Origin: Rubrivivax sp. | GTDB taxonomy: Bacteria; Pseudomonadota; Gammaproteobacteria; Burkholderiales; Burkholderiaceae_C | Direction of reading: 5' to 3' | Length of the DNA: 36,497 nucleotides | Assembly: GCA_024641945.1 (NCBI GenBank) | Contig: JAHECD010000043.1 | Coordinates: forward strand, 1 to 36,497 | Made by a program: the position numbers and the translations under genes | Part shown: positions 6,346 through 13,737 of the stretch, piece by piece | Layout of the letters: every line of letters starts with the position of its first letter | Numbering within the stretch: the first letter of the stretch is position 1 | Notes under the pieces: model-generated | What the model was told of the DNA's origin: nothing | What the model saw: only the letters and a program-made list of their open reading frames with translations | The model's database searches: none

Positions 6346-9330
6346 GTGACTTGGATGCCTACAGACAAAGCAGTCGCCGCTGGCAAAGAGCTCTCTCCGA
6401 TGGGCGTTTCACGGCGATTGAGCGGCGTGGCCGACAACGCTGCGCCGGCGGAGGTCTCGGGGACTGAAGGCCGATCGTCACCTTCGCGGCTGAGCGTTGG
6501 TGCGAGCGTGTGCGTGATGCCCCCGGGCGGCGCGACCTTGGATTTCAAAGGCAAGTCGGCGGTGGTGCTGGCGTGGGTCGTCCTGGAGGGGCACGCTGAC
6601 CGTCGGCGGCTCGCCAGGACCCTGTGGCCCAGTTCTGGGTTTGGGCAGGCGCGCAGCAACCTGAGGGTGCTGGTACACCGGATCAACCTGCGCTGCGGCG
6701 CGGAATTGTTGTTGGGCACTGAGCACTTGACGCTGGACAGATCGCAGGTGCGCTTGGATTTGTGCGGCACCCAGGCTGTGCTTTCAGCGCTGCGCTCCGG
6801 TGGCGCCGAGCGCTGCGAACTGCTTGCAGAAGCCGGCATCGAGACCGAGGCTGGCGAGGAACTGCAGGCTTGGCTGCAAGACGCACGGCAACGGTTGCGG
6901 CGGGAGCAACTGGCGGGGCTCAACGAGGCGCTCGCAGTGGTGCTCGCAAGCCCCTTGGATGGCGCCGATCTTCAGCGCGCGGTGTCACTGGCCCGGGCCT
7001 GCGTGCAGCTCGAGCCTTTGAGCGAACAGCTGCATCGGCAGCTGATGGATGTGCTCGCGCGCGGCGGCGACAGAGCAGCGGCACTGACGGCGTACGAAGA
7101 ATGTAAGCAGTTGCTCGATCGGGATCTGGGCGTTCTGCCCGATCAGCGCACGCGCACGATGCAGTTGAACATTCTTCGCTCGCAGGGTCAGCCCCAAGCC
7201 TTGGCGTGGAACGACGCGGCGGGGCAATCCACGCAGGCGCTTGTTCTGGCACCGGTGGGCAGCGAGGCGCACTCCACAATGGTTGGGCGCGAGAAGGTCT
7301 TGCAACAAGCGCAGGAGGCGCTTGCGCGAGGTCTGCACGTCTTGGTTCACGGCGAGCCCGGCGTGGGCACGACGCGACTGCTGCGCCACCTGACCGAGTC
7401 CGGCGGCGGCGGTGTGGAGCAGCTGACCATCTTTCCCGGCCTCAAGTTGGAGCCGTACGCGGCCGTGGCGCAGCTGTTGCATGAAGTGCACCCAAAGCGC
7501 GGACCACGCATCGACATGTCCGAACAGATCGAGCTGGCCAGGCTCGCGCCGTTGGTGTTTGCCGATGTCAAACCTTCGCAAGGCGCGCTGTCGGTTCCAA
7601 GGCTGCACGCAGCCCTCAATCATTGGTTGACTCGGCTGGCGCAGGTCGGCGTGCAAGTGCTGATGCTGGACAACCTGCACCGGGCCGACGCTGCGTCGCA
7701 GGCGGCCATCGGTGCGCTTCTGGTGCTGACAGCGTCGGGCGGCGAGCGGGGCGAGCGGGGCGGCCGGGCGGTGGCCCTGCTGCTGGGATACCGCAACGGC
7801 GAGATCGAGCCGGCACTGGAGGAAACGCTGGTGGCTGCGCAAGTACAGCGCCAGGCCCGCAGCATCGCGTTGTCGCGCTTGTCGCTGCCGGAAGTGCAGA
7901 CCCTGCTGCGATCCATGGATGCAGCCCGGTACGCCTCGAACACCGACGCACTGTCGCAACAGTTGTTCAAGCGCACGGGAGGCAATCCGCTGTTCGTGAT
8001 CGAACTGGCGCAATTGGCGTTGGATCAGGACCACGGTGCCGATGCCGCCAACTTGCATGCGCTCCTGCGTTCCAGGCTGGAAGGCTGTAGTGCGCCGGCA
8101 CAGCAACTGGCTGCGGTAGCGGCGGTGGCGGCCGAGGACTTCACGGTGGACCTGGCCGCGGCGGTGATGGGGCTGCCGGTACTGGGGCTGATGCGGCCCT
8201 GGAGTGAGTTGGAGCAGCGCGGACTGTTTGCCGAGCAAGGGTTGGCCCATGACCTGGTGAAGATGGCCGTGTTGGCCGGACTGCCACAGGCATTCCGCCA
8301 CTCGCTGCACTGCCGGGCGGCGCTGCACCTGGAGAGCCAAGGGCTGCAAGGTGCTGCCGTGCTGCATCACCTGCTGGCCGGGAGCGACGTCAACCGCACG
8401 CCGCCGCCTGCGCAGTACCCGCGGCGCAACGCCCGGGTTGGTCGGCCGCGGGCGATTCGGTTGGTGGTGGCCTTTCCGCCGGGCGGACTCAATGACAACG
8501 TGGCTCGCCTGATGGTGCCGCGGCTGCAGCGCGAGCTCGGCCAAGCGGTCGTCATCGACAACATGGCGGGGATGGGCGGTGCAGTGGGTGCCTGCGAAGT
8601 TGCCAACGCCGAACCCGATGGCAACACGCTGCTCATCGCCACGCCACCGCTGACCATTGCACCGGCACTGTGCACCAGGCTTTGCTACGACCCGTCACGG
8701 CTCGCTCCCGTGGCATTCCTGGGCCGAGTCCCCAACGTCCTTCTGGTCAACCCGCGCAGCGGCATCAACAGCGTGGCCGATCTTCTCAAGCGTGCCGAGA
8801 AGTCCCCCGGCGAGCTCACTTGCGCGTCTACGGGCAGTGGCACTTCGCCGCATCTGAGCGCGGAACTGTTGAAGATTGCAACAGGCACGTTCATCACGCA
8901 CATTCCCTATCGAGGCTCGGCGGCGGCCATCGCTGCGCTCATCGCCGGTGAAATCGATCTGGCATTCGACAACCTGTCCGCGGTCATCGGCCAGATCGCC
9001 GACGGTCACGTCAAGGCGCTGGCGGTGACGACGCGCCAGCGTAGCCCGGTCCTTTCCCAGATACCGTCGCTAACCGAGTCGGAGCTGCCCCAGTTCGACG
9101 TCAGCGCGTGGTTTGGCTTGGCCGCGCCCGCGGGTTTGCACGTGGACGTGAAGGCGCGCCTCGAAGCGGCGATGGCGAGCATCGCCCGAGACTCTGACGT
9201 CTTGGGCTCGATGCAGACGAGCGGTGCCGAAGTCCAATTTCTGGGCGGCGCCACCATGGGCAACTTCATGGCTGCCGATGCCGCCAAGTGGAAGCGTCTG
9301 GCACCCTCGCTCCGGATCTCGGTCGAGTAG
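6346..9330 (+). CDS. SARP/BTAD-type regulator with degenerate AAA ATPase fused to a Bug (TctC-type) ligand-binding domain
   Basis: One uninterrupted frame of 994 codons. Residues about 45-130 look like the OmpR-like winged helix of SARP regulators (HADRRRLARTLWP...ARSNLRVLVHRI). Residues about 150-265 form a bacterial transcriptional activation domain of TPR type (LARACVQLEPLSEQLHRQLMDVLARGGDRAAALTAY, LLDRDLGVLPDQRT). Residues about 305-640 are an AAA/MalT-like ATPase (MVGRE, GEPGVGTT, MLDNLHRAD, RTGGNPLFVIEL). Instead of the usual TPR array, residues about 704-994 are a full-length Bug receptor (IRLVVAFPPGG, EVANAEPDGNTLLIA, YDPSRLAPVAFLG, GTSPHLSAELL, ITHIPYRGSAAAIAAL). No signal peptide or membrane segment lies at the junction, so the binding domain should be cytoplasmic. 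Walker A has Thr342 in place of Lys, and Walker B has Asn443 after Asp442. The start is uncertain: GTG 6346, ATG 6355 or ATG 6400. It could be a one-component sensor or an accidental fusion. Confidence 0.75.
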   Translation: MTWMPTDKAVAAGKELSPMGVSRRLSGVADNAAPAEVSGTEGRSSPSRLSVGASVCVMPPGGATLDFKGKSAVVLAWVVLEGHADRRRLARTLWPSSGFGQARSNLRVLVHRINLRCGAELLLGTEHLTLDRSQVRLDLCGTQAVLSALRSGGAERCELLAEAGIETEAGEELQAWLQDARQRLRREQLAGLNEALAVVLASPLDGADLQRAVSLARACVQLEPLSEQLHRQLMDVLARGGDRAAALTAYEECKQLLDRDLGVLPDQRTRTMQLNILRSQGQPQALAWNDAAGQSTQALVLAPVGSEAHSTMVGREKVLQQAQEALARGLHVLVHGEPGVGTTRLLRHLTESGGGGVEQLTIFPGLKLEPYAAVAQLLHEVHPKRGPRIDMSEQIELARLAPLVFADVKPSQGALSVPRLHAALNHWLTRLAQVGVQVLMLDNLHRADAASQAAIGALLVLTASGGERGERGGRAVALLLGYRNGEIEPALEETLVAAQVQRQARSIALSRLSLPEVQTLLRSMDAARYASNTDALSQQLFKRTGGNPLFVIELAQLALDQDHGADAANLHALLRSRLEGCSAPAQQLAAVAAVAAEDFTVDLAAAVMGLPVLGLMRPWSELEQRGLFAEQGLAHDLVKMAVLAGLPQAFRHSLHCRAALHLESQGLQGAAVLHHLLAGSDVNRTPPPAQYPRRNARVGRPRAIRLVVAFPPGGLNDNVARLMVPRLQRELGQAVVIDNMAGMGGAVGACEVANAEPDGNTLLIATPPLTIAPALCTRLCYDPSRLAPVAFLGRVPNVLLVNPRSGINSVADLLKRAEKSPGELTCASTGSGTSPHLSAELLKIATGTFITHIPYRGSAAAIAALIAGEIDLAFDNLSAVIGQIADGHVKALAVTTRQRSPVLSQIPSLTESELPQFDVSAWFGLAAPAGLHVDVKARLEAAMASIARDSDVLGSMQTSGAEVQFLGGATMGNFMAADAAKWKRLAPSLRISVE

Positions 9331-9548
9331 GGCGGCCGCGGCTGTCCAGTCTTATCGCGAAGCTGCAGGCCTACGGATTGAAATGAGCCGATGCTGACGG
9401 AGCAACGTCTGCAACAGACCCGATGCGACTCGCCAAGGCCCGACGGCAGCAGGTGCCGACCACGCTTGCGCAAGACCGCATCGAGTCGTCTGCAGCGGCG
9501 TGCCCTGATCTCGAGGACGTGAACGAAGTCCTGGGTCTGCTGAAACGT

Positions 9549-9968
9549 CTAGCCAGCCGGCATCCGCTCGAACGCCTTCAGCGACGCATCGATGGTGTCC
9601 CACGCCGGCCCACGGACGCGGTACGTGAGCACCTGCGGCGCAAAGCGGCCGGGGTCGTCCAGGCTGCCCGCAGGCACCGAGATCAAATCCGGCATCGCCG
9701 CAAAGCGCAGGTAGACCGGCGTGCCGCAGACCGGGCAGAAGGCGTGGATCTTCAGGTGGCCGCTGTCGCCGGCGACCTGCCACTCCGTCGCATGGCCGGA
9801 AATCGCCATCTCGGCGCGCGCCGGGAAGGTCAGCCAGGCGCCGTGGCCGGTGCCGCTGCGGCGCTGGCAGTCGCGGCACTGGCAGTGGTTCTGGAAGACC
9901 GGCGCCTGCTTTGTCGCGTAGCGGACGGCGCCGCACGCGCATCCGCCGGTGTAGGGCTGCGGCGTCAT
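9549..9968 (-). CDS. GFA (glutathione-dependent formaldehyde-activating) family zinc protein
   Basis: A 139-residue protein of CENP-V/GFA type. Its zinc-binding cysteines are visible: CACGAVRY near residue 10, CQCRDCQRRSG at about 29-39, and FCPVCGTPVY at about 77-86. The beta-rich remainder (HGAWLTFPA, GDSGHLKIH) is typical of the family, whose members bind zinc and in some cases glutathione adducts; most have no proven activity. It starts 16 bases after the SRPBCC gene and is the last gene of an ArsR-SRPBCC-GFA operon. That setting suggests a small detoxification or stress unit under ArsR control, but the signal is unknown. Confidence 0.85.
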   Translation of the reverse strand: MTPQPYTGGCACGAVRYATKQAPVFQNHCQCRDCQRRSGTGHGAWLTFPARAEMAISGHATEWQVAGDSGHLKIHAFCPVCGTPVYLRFAAMPDLISVPAGSLDDPGRFAPQVLTYRVRGPAWDTIDASLKAFERMPAG

Positions 9969-9984
9969 GGCATCGGCGCCCGGT

Positions 9985-10449
9985 TCACGCCGCCTTCGGC
10001 TTGGCGAAGACGTCGATGCCTTGCCCGGTTTCGAGCAGCGACTTCAGGCTGGACAGGACGATCGGCCAGCCCTTGCTGATACCGTTCGCCATGCCGCTGC
10101 CGGCTTCGAGTTCGTCGTGCGTCACCGTCAGCCGCACCATGTCGTCGTACGCCTCCACATCGAACGTCACGCGGCTGTAGGCGGCCGGGTCGGCGGCCTG
10201 CGCGGGGCTGGCCCAGCTGATGACCAGGCGTGTCGGCGGTGTGACCTCGACCACCTTGCCGACGATATTGACCGTGCGCTCGGCATTCGCGCGCACGTGC
10301 TGCCAGGCCGACCCGGGCGCCCAGTCCGATACGTTTTCGTGGCCCCAGTAGCGCCGCGTGATCTCCGGCTTCGTGATGGCGTCGAACACCTCTTCGGGTG
10401 TCGAGCGGATATAGGTCACGTAGACGAAGCTCGTCTTCTCTTGGCTCAC
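9985..10449 (-). CDS. SRPBCC (AHSA1-type) domain protein
   Basis: A 154-residue protein with the hallmarks of the AHSA1/START-like fold: YIRSTPEEVFDAITKPEITRRYW near the N terminus, GKVVEVTPPTRLVISW in the middle and GWPIVLSSLKSLLETG in the C-terminal helix. GTG 10449 is chosen because GGAG lies 7 bases upstream; a GTG at 10455 is also possible and would overlap the end of the preceding gene. The ArsR stop at 10452-10454 and this start are almost fused, so the two are translated together. ArsR-AHSA1 pairs are common in proteobacteria; the fold binds hydrophobic ligands. The ligand here is unknown. Confidence 0.85.
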   Translation of the reverse strand: MSQEKTSFVYVTYIRSTPEEVFDAITKPEITRRYWGHENVSDWAPGSAWQHVRANAERTVNIVGKVVEVTPPTRLVISWASPAQAADPAAYSRVTFDVEAYDDMVRLTVTHDELEAGSGMANGISKGWPIVLSSLKSLLETGQGIDVFAKPKAA

Positions 10450-10451
10450 CG

Positions 10452-10766
10452 TCACTCTCCTTCGAGTTGTTTCTTCAGGTCGTGCAGCAGGCTGAGCCGC
10501 TGACGTTCGAACTTGCGTACCCAGCGTTCGTAGACCTCGTGCAGCGGCACCGGGTTGATGAAGTGCAGCTTCTCGCGGCCGCGCCACACGGTGCTCACCA
10601 GGTTGGCTGCCTCGAGCACGCCGAGGTGCTGCGTGGCCGATTGCCGCGCCATGTCGAGTTGCTCGCAGAGCTGGCCCAGCGTCTGCCCGTTCTGCTCGCA
10701 CAGCAGGTCGAGCAGCTTTCTGCGCGTCGGGTCGCTCAGCGCCTTGAATACCTTGTCTGCGTCCAT
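10452..10766 (-). CDS. ArsR-family winged-helix transcriptional regulator
   Basis: The protein reads MDADKVFKALSDPTRRKLLDLL, then GQTLGQLCEQLDMARQSATQHLGVLEAANLV with the recognition helix, then the wing (TVWRGREKLHFINPVPL), as in SdpR/YdfF-like ArsR proteins that lack the metal-binding cysteine box. ATG 10766 fits family length (104 residues); an upstream ATG at 10793 would add nine residues. A 7-bp inverted repeat lies directly upstream and is a candidate site for autoregulation. It is first in an operon with SRPBCC and GFA proteins. The motif ELCV.CDL of metal sensors is absent, so metal sensing is not expected. Confidence 0.88.
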   Translation of the reverse strand: MDADKVFKALSDPTRRKLLDLLCEQNGQTLGQLCEQLDMARQSATQHLGVLEAANLVSTVWRGREKLHFINPVPLHEVYERWVRKFERQRLSLLHDLKKQLEGE

Positions 10767-10793
10767 CCGTCGTTTCGTGGGTGAGCGGATCAT

Positions 10794-10813
10794 ATGCAGG
10801 TAAATGCCTGCAT
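10794..10813. promoter_or_regulatory. Candidate ArsR operator dyad
   Basis: ATGCAGG at 10794-10800 and CCTGCAT at 10807-10813 form a perfect 7-bp inverted repeat with a 6-base spacer. It sits in the divergent region between the ArsR operon (leftward) and the VOC gene (rightward), just upstream of the regulator start. Placement and symmetry suit an ArsR dimer; binding is inferred. Confidence 0.5.
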
Positions 10814-10993
10814 GTCAAATGATCGTGCATCTTGACGATGACGATGGCCGCCACGCGGTGGTCGATGCGGGTCTATCCTCGCCTCTGGAAACGGCTGCTG
10901 CGCAGACCCGCCACGCGGGCAATGCTGCCGCCGTGCAGGTCACGCAAGTCGGCCGACCTGGGCCTGCACCACCTTCAACCTTTGGAGCCCCCG

Positions 10994-11473
10994 ATGGTGA
11001 GCAAGAACACGATCTGCCTCTGGTACGACCGCGGCGCGCTGGACGCTGCGCGCTTCTATGCCGAGACGTTTTCCGACAGTGCGGTGGGCGCGGTCATGCG
11101 CGCGCCGGGCGACTATCCCTCCGGCAAGCAGGGCGACGTGCTGACGGTGCAGTTCACCGTGCTCGGCATTCCCTGCCTGGGCCTCAACGGCGGGCCGCAG
11201 ATCAAGCCCAGTGAAGCGTTCTCGTTCCAGGTCGCCACCGACGACCAGGCAGAGACCGACCGCCTGTGGAACGCCATCGTCGGCCATGGCGGCCAGGAGA
11301 GCGAATGTGGCTGGTGCAAGGACCGCTGGGGCCTGTCGTGGCAGATCACGCCCCGCGCGCTGACGGACGCGATCACCGACCCCGACCCCGCCGCGTCCAA
11401 GCGGGCCTTCGACGCGATGATGACGATGCGCAAGATCGACATCGCCACCATCGAAGCCGCGCGCAGGGGGTGA
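10994..11473 (+). CDS. VOC-superfamily (PhnB / 3-demethylubiquinone methyltransferase-like) protein
   Basis: A 159-residue protein beginning MVSKNTICLWYDRGALDAARFYAETFSDS, the usual opening of PhnB-like VOC proteins. FTVLGIPCLGLNGGPQIKPSEAFSFQV and CGWCKDRWGLSWQITP follow, matching the 3-dmu-9_3-mt domain. ATG 10994 is chosen because GGAG lies 6 bases upstream; the frame is open further left but that extension has no family resemblance. These proteins have two beta-alpha-beta-beta-beta modules; despite the name most have no methyltransferase activity. The stop is 1 base before the GTG of the next gene, so the pair is cotranscribed. Role unknown. Confidence 0.87.
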   Translation: MVSKNTICLWYDRGALDAARFYAETFSDSAVGAVMRAPGDYPSGKQGDVLTVQFTVLGIPCLGLNGGPQIKPSEAFSFQVATDDQAETDRLWNAIVGHGGQESECGWCKDRWGLSWQITPRALTDAITDPDPAASKRAFDAMMTMRKIDIATIEAARRG

Positions 11474-11474
11474 C

Positions 11475-12017
11475 GTGCGCGAACTCCAGTCCGTGCTCCG
11501 CTTCTGGTTCGAAGAACTCGCGCCGGCCCAGTGGTGGAAGGTCGACCCGGACCTCGACCGCCTGATCGCCGATCGATTTGCCGATCTCCACGCGCGGGCT
11601 GCACGCTCGGAGCTGTTCGAATGGCGCAGTGCGCCGGAAGGGCGGTTGGCCGAGATCCTGGTGCTCGACCAGTTTTCCCGCAACCTGCACCGGGGCCACG
11701 GTGATGCATTTGCCAACGACGTGCTGGCGCTCGCGCTCGCGCAGGAAGCCGTGACCGCGGGGGCTGACCTGGTGTTGCCGCAGGAGCGGCGCCTGTTCGT
11801 CTACATGCCCTACATGCACAGCGAATCGCGGGTGGTGCATGCCGTCGCAGAGCGTCTGTTCAAGGCACACGCGCCGAAGGACAACCACGACTACGAACTG
11901 CGGCACAAGGCGATCGTCGACCGTTTCGGGCGCTATCCACATCGCAACGAGATGCTCGGGCGCGTGTCGACGCCGGAAGAACTGCACTTCCTGACGCAGC
12001 CGGGCTCGCGGTTCTAG
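11475..12017 (+). CDS. DUF924 family protein
   Basis: A 180-residue helical protein starting at GTG 11475, one base after the preceding stop. It shows the DUF924 signature: VLRFWFEELAPAQWWKVD at the start, then LAEILVLDQFSRNLHRG, FVYMPYMHSES and HKAIVDRFGRYPHRNEMLGR, ending in TPEELHFL. The family is widespread in proteobacteria, folds as TPR-like helices and has no established biochemical role. The gene is convergent with the transglutaminase-like gene, with only 19 bases between the stops. Confidence 0.92.
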   Translation: MRELQSVLRFWFEELAPAQWWKVDPDLDRLIADRFADLHARAARSELFEWRSAPEGRLAEILVLDQFSRNLHRGHGDAFANDVLALALAQEAVTAGADLVLPQERRLFVYMPYMHSESRVVHAVAERLFKAHAPKDNHDYELRHKAIVDRFGRYPHRNEMLGRVSTPEELHFLTQPGSRF

Positions 12018-12036
12018 GTCGACCGGCGGCGCGCCG

Positions 12037-12918
12037 TCAGCGCCGCTTGACCTGCACGTCGACGAACATGCCGGCAAAGTCGCCCGGGAATCCGTGCCAG
12101 GATCCGCTGACGGGCGACGCCGTGCTGGCATGACGGGCCACGCCGACGCGGATCAGGTCGGTGCCTCCGATGAGGTTGTTCGTCGGGTCGAACGGCAACC
12201 AGCCCGCGCCCGGCAGGTAGACCTCCGCCCAGGCGTGCGTGGCGCCGGCGCCGCTGTAGACATCGTCGCCGGTGTCGAGCGCGGGGGCGTACAGGTAGCC
12301 CGAGACGAAGCGCGCCGCATAACCGAGGCGCCGCACGGCCTCGATCATCAGCGTCGCGAAATCGCGGCAGGTGCCCGTGCCGAGCCGGATCGTGTCGTAC
12401 GGCGTCTGCACGCCTTCGTCGAACCGCGCGACGTAGGTCGTCGAGTTGCGGATCATCTCGGTCATCTCGACCAGCAGTTCGCGCGTGCCGGTCGGCCCGC
12501 AGGCATGGACGAACTGCCGGGCCCACACGTCGAGTTCACCGGTGGGGTCGTCGTAGTACGGCTGCAGGTAGTGCTGGATGACCAGCAGGTCTTCAGGCGA
12601 GTAGGCAAACGGATACCCCAGCGCGGCAGGATCCAGCGGCAGGTCGAGTGCGCGCGTGCCCGTGTGCTCGACGGTGAACGAGCACACCACCTTCAGCTCG
12701 TTCGCCGGCGACTGCGGCGTGAGCACGGCCACGGAGTTCGAATACACGTCCTGGATGAGCCGGATGTCCTGGGGATCCGGGGTCACCTGCATGTCGGTGG
12801 CCAACACCCGCAGGTCGTGGCTGCCGCGCGGCCGGAACATCACACGGTGCTCGCCCAGTTGCACCGGCTGGTGGTACCGGTAGTGCGTGGTGTGGATGAT
12901 GTCGAAGTGGACGGTCAT
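12037..12918 (-). CDS. Transglutaminase-like cysteine peptidase family protein
   Basis: A 293-residue cytoplasmic protein. The N-terminal beta domain (FDIIHTTHYRYHQPVQLGEHRVMFRPRGSHD) is the bacterial transglutaminase-like N-terminal domain. The catalytic core carries Cys184 in GTGTCRDFATLMIEAVRRLG, His228 in ATHAWAEVYLPG and Asp244 in WLPFDPTNN, so the triad is complete. ATG 12918 starts the conserved region; ATG 12933 is also possible and would share its A with the upstream stop (TGATG), which suggests translational coupling. Family members are thought to be proteases or amide hydrolases acting on peptides or modified proteins; the substrate is unknown. It lies downstream of the PNPOx-fold gene in the same operon. 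Confidence 0.9.
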   Translation of the reverse strand: MTVHFDIIHTTHYRYHQPVQLGEHRVMFRPRGSHDLRVLATDMQVTPDPQDIRLIQDVYSNSVAVLTPQSPANELKVVCSFTVEHTGTRALDLPLDPAALGYPFAYSPEDLLVIQHYLQPYYDDPTGELDVWARQFVHACGPTGTRELLVEMTEMIRNSTTYVARFDEGVQTPYDTIRLGTGTCRDFATLMIEAVRRLGYAARFVSGYLYAPALDTGDDVYSGAGATHAWAEVYLPGAGWLPFDPTNNLIGGTDLIRVGVARHASTASPVSGSWHGFPGDFAGMFVDVQVKRR

Positions 12919-12932
12919 CTGGGCATCCCGCA

Positions 12933-13457
12933 TCAGCGCATGCGGATTTCGGCGTGGTGGCCGAGGTCCTTCGGGGGCGTGCCGGTGACGGCGGCCTTGG
13001 CCATCTTGTACAGCTGCACCAGCTTGCTTTCCTTCACGTCCCAATAGTCGGCCTGGCCGATCCTGACCCGCACCAGCGCGAGGTCCGGGTCGGACACACC
13101 GCCCGGGAACCAAGCCTCGGCCATCTTCGACCAGAGCTTTTCCTTCTTCGCCATGTCGTCGACGACCGACGCCATGCCCGACAGCGACACGTAGCTGTCG
13201 GCACCGGGATCGGCATAGACCACGTTGACGGCCGGGTCCGCCGACAGGTCGGCCACGGCCTCGCTCTTGCGTGACATGAAAAACCAAAGTTGCGAGTCCT
13301 CGTCGAGATTGGAGTTCTGCGTGGTCATCGGGCGGGAGCGCATCTCCCCGTCGGTGTGGCGCGTGGTGAACATCGCGAAGCGAATGTCTTTGATCAGGCC
13401 CCACAGCCGGGTGCGCGCTTCGGTGGGGGTGTCGATCGTGTCGAAATCGTTGGTCAT
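12933..13457 (-). CDS. Pyridoxamine 5'-phosphate oxidase-fold protein (general stress protein 26 type)
   Basis: A 174-residue protein with the split-barrel flavin-binding fold: IRFAMFTTRHTDGEMRSRPMTTQ at about 25-47, LWFFMSRKSEAVADLSADPAVNVVY, and YVSLSGMASVVDD. Downstream YWDVKESKLVQLYKMAKAAVTG is typical of general stress protein 26 homologues, which bind FMN or related flavins. ATG 13457 has AAGGA 6 bases upstream. The final TGA overlaps a potential ATG of the transglutaminase-like gene. True pyridoxine oxidase activity is not implied, since these small paralogues usually lack the PLP site. Confidence 0.9.
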   Translation of the reverse strand: MTNDFDTIDTPTEARTRLWGLIKDIRFAMFTTRHTDGEMRSRPMTTQNSNLDEDSQLWFFMSRKSEAVADLSADPAVNVVYADPGADSYVSLSGMASVVDDMAKKEKLWSKMAEAWFPGGVSDPDLALVRVRIGQADYWDVKESKLVQLYKMAKAAVTGTPPKDLGHHAEIRMR

Positions 13458-13694
13458 TTCAGGTCCTTCGAAGAGGTTCTCGCGGTTTGAGGGGATTGGA
13501 GTCGCTTCAGATGTCCGTGCCGAGCGGTCCCCATGCCGCGGACCTGTAGGACGCAGCCGCCTCGTGTGATTCGGATGCGAAGGCCCTGCAGGGCATTTCG
13601 GTGGGGTCTGCGAGCCAACCCAGACCCTGGGTCTCGGATGAGGTCTGCGCGGGCTTGGCGGCTTGTCTGCCGCAAAGCCGGGGTCGTGTGGTGA

Positions 13695-13730
13695 AGGGGC
13701 CAGCCACCTCCAGAGAGGCGGCTGGCCCCT
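13695..13730 (-). terminator. Hairpin terminator of the PepSY-like gene
   Basis: GGGGCCAGCC at 13696-13705 pairs perfectly with GGCTGGCCCC at 13720-13729, extended by one A-T pair and by an inner CCTC/GAGG stem after one mismatch. It begins 8 bases beyond the stop of the leftward gene ending at 13738. Only two Ts follow on the minus strand, so intrinsic termination would be weak, but the stem is very stable. Confidence 0.6.
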
Positions 13731-13737
13731 CGCCCGG

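Noticed and set aside
9331..9548. Possible small coding region between the fusion regulator and the GFA gene
   Set aside because: Short frames on both strands lack ribosome sites and family resemblance; nothing credible is seen.
13622..13634. AGACCCTGGGTCT palindrome in the gap before the PNPOx-fold gene
   Set aside because: Short and GC-rich with an alternative overlapping fold (ACCCAG/CTGGGT). It is not in a clear promoter or operator position, so it is probably chance.
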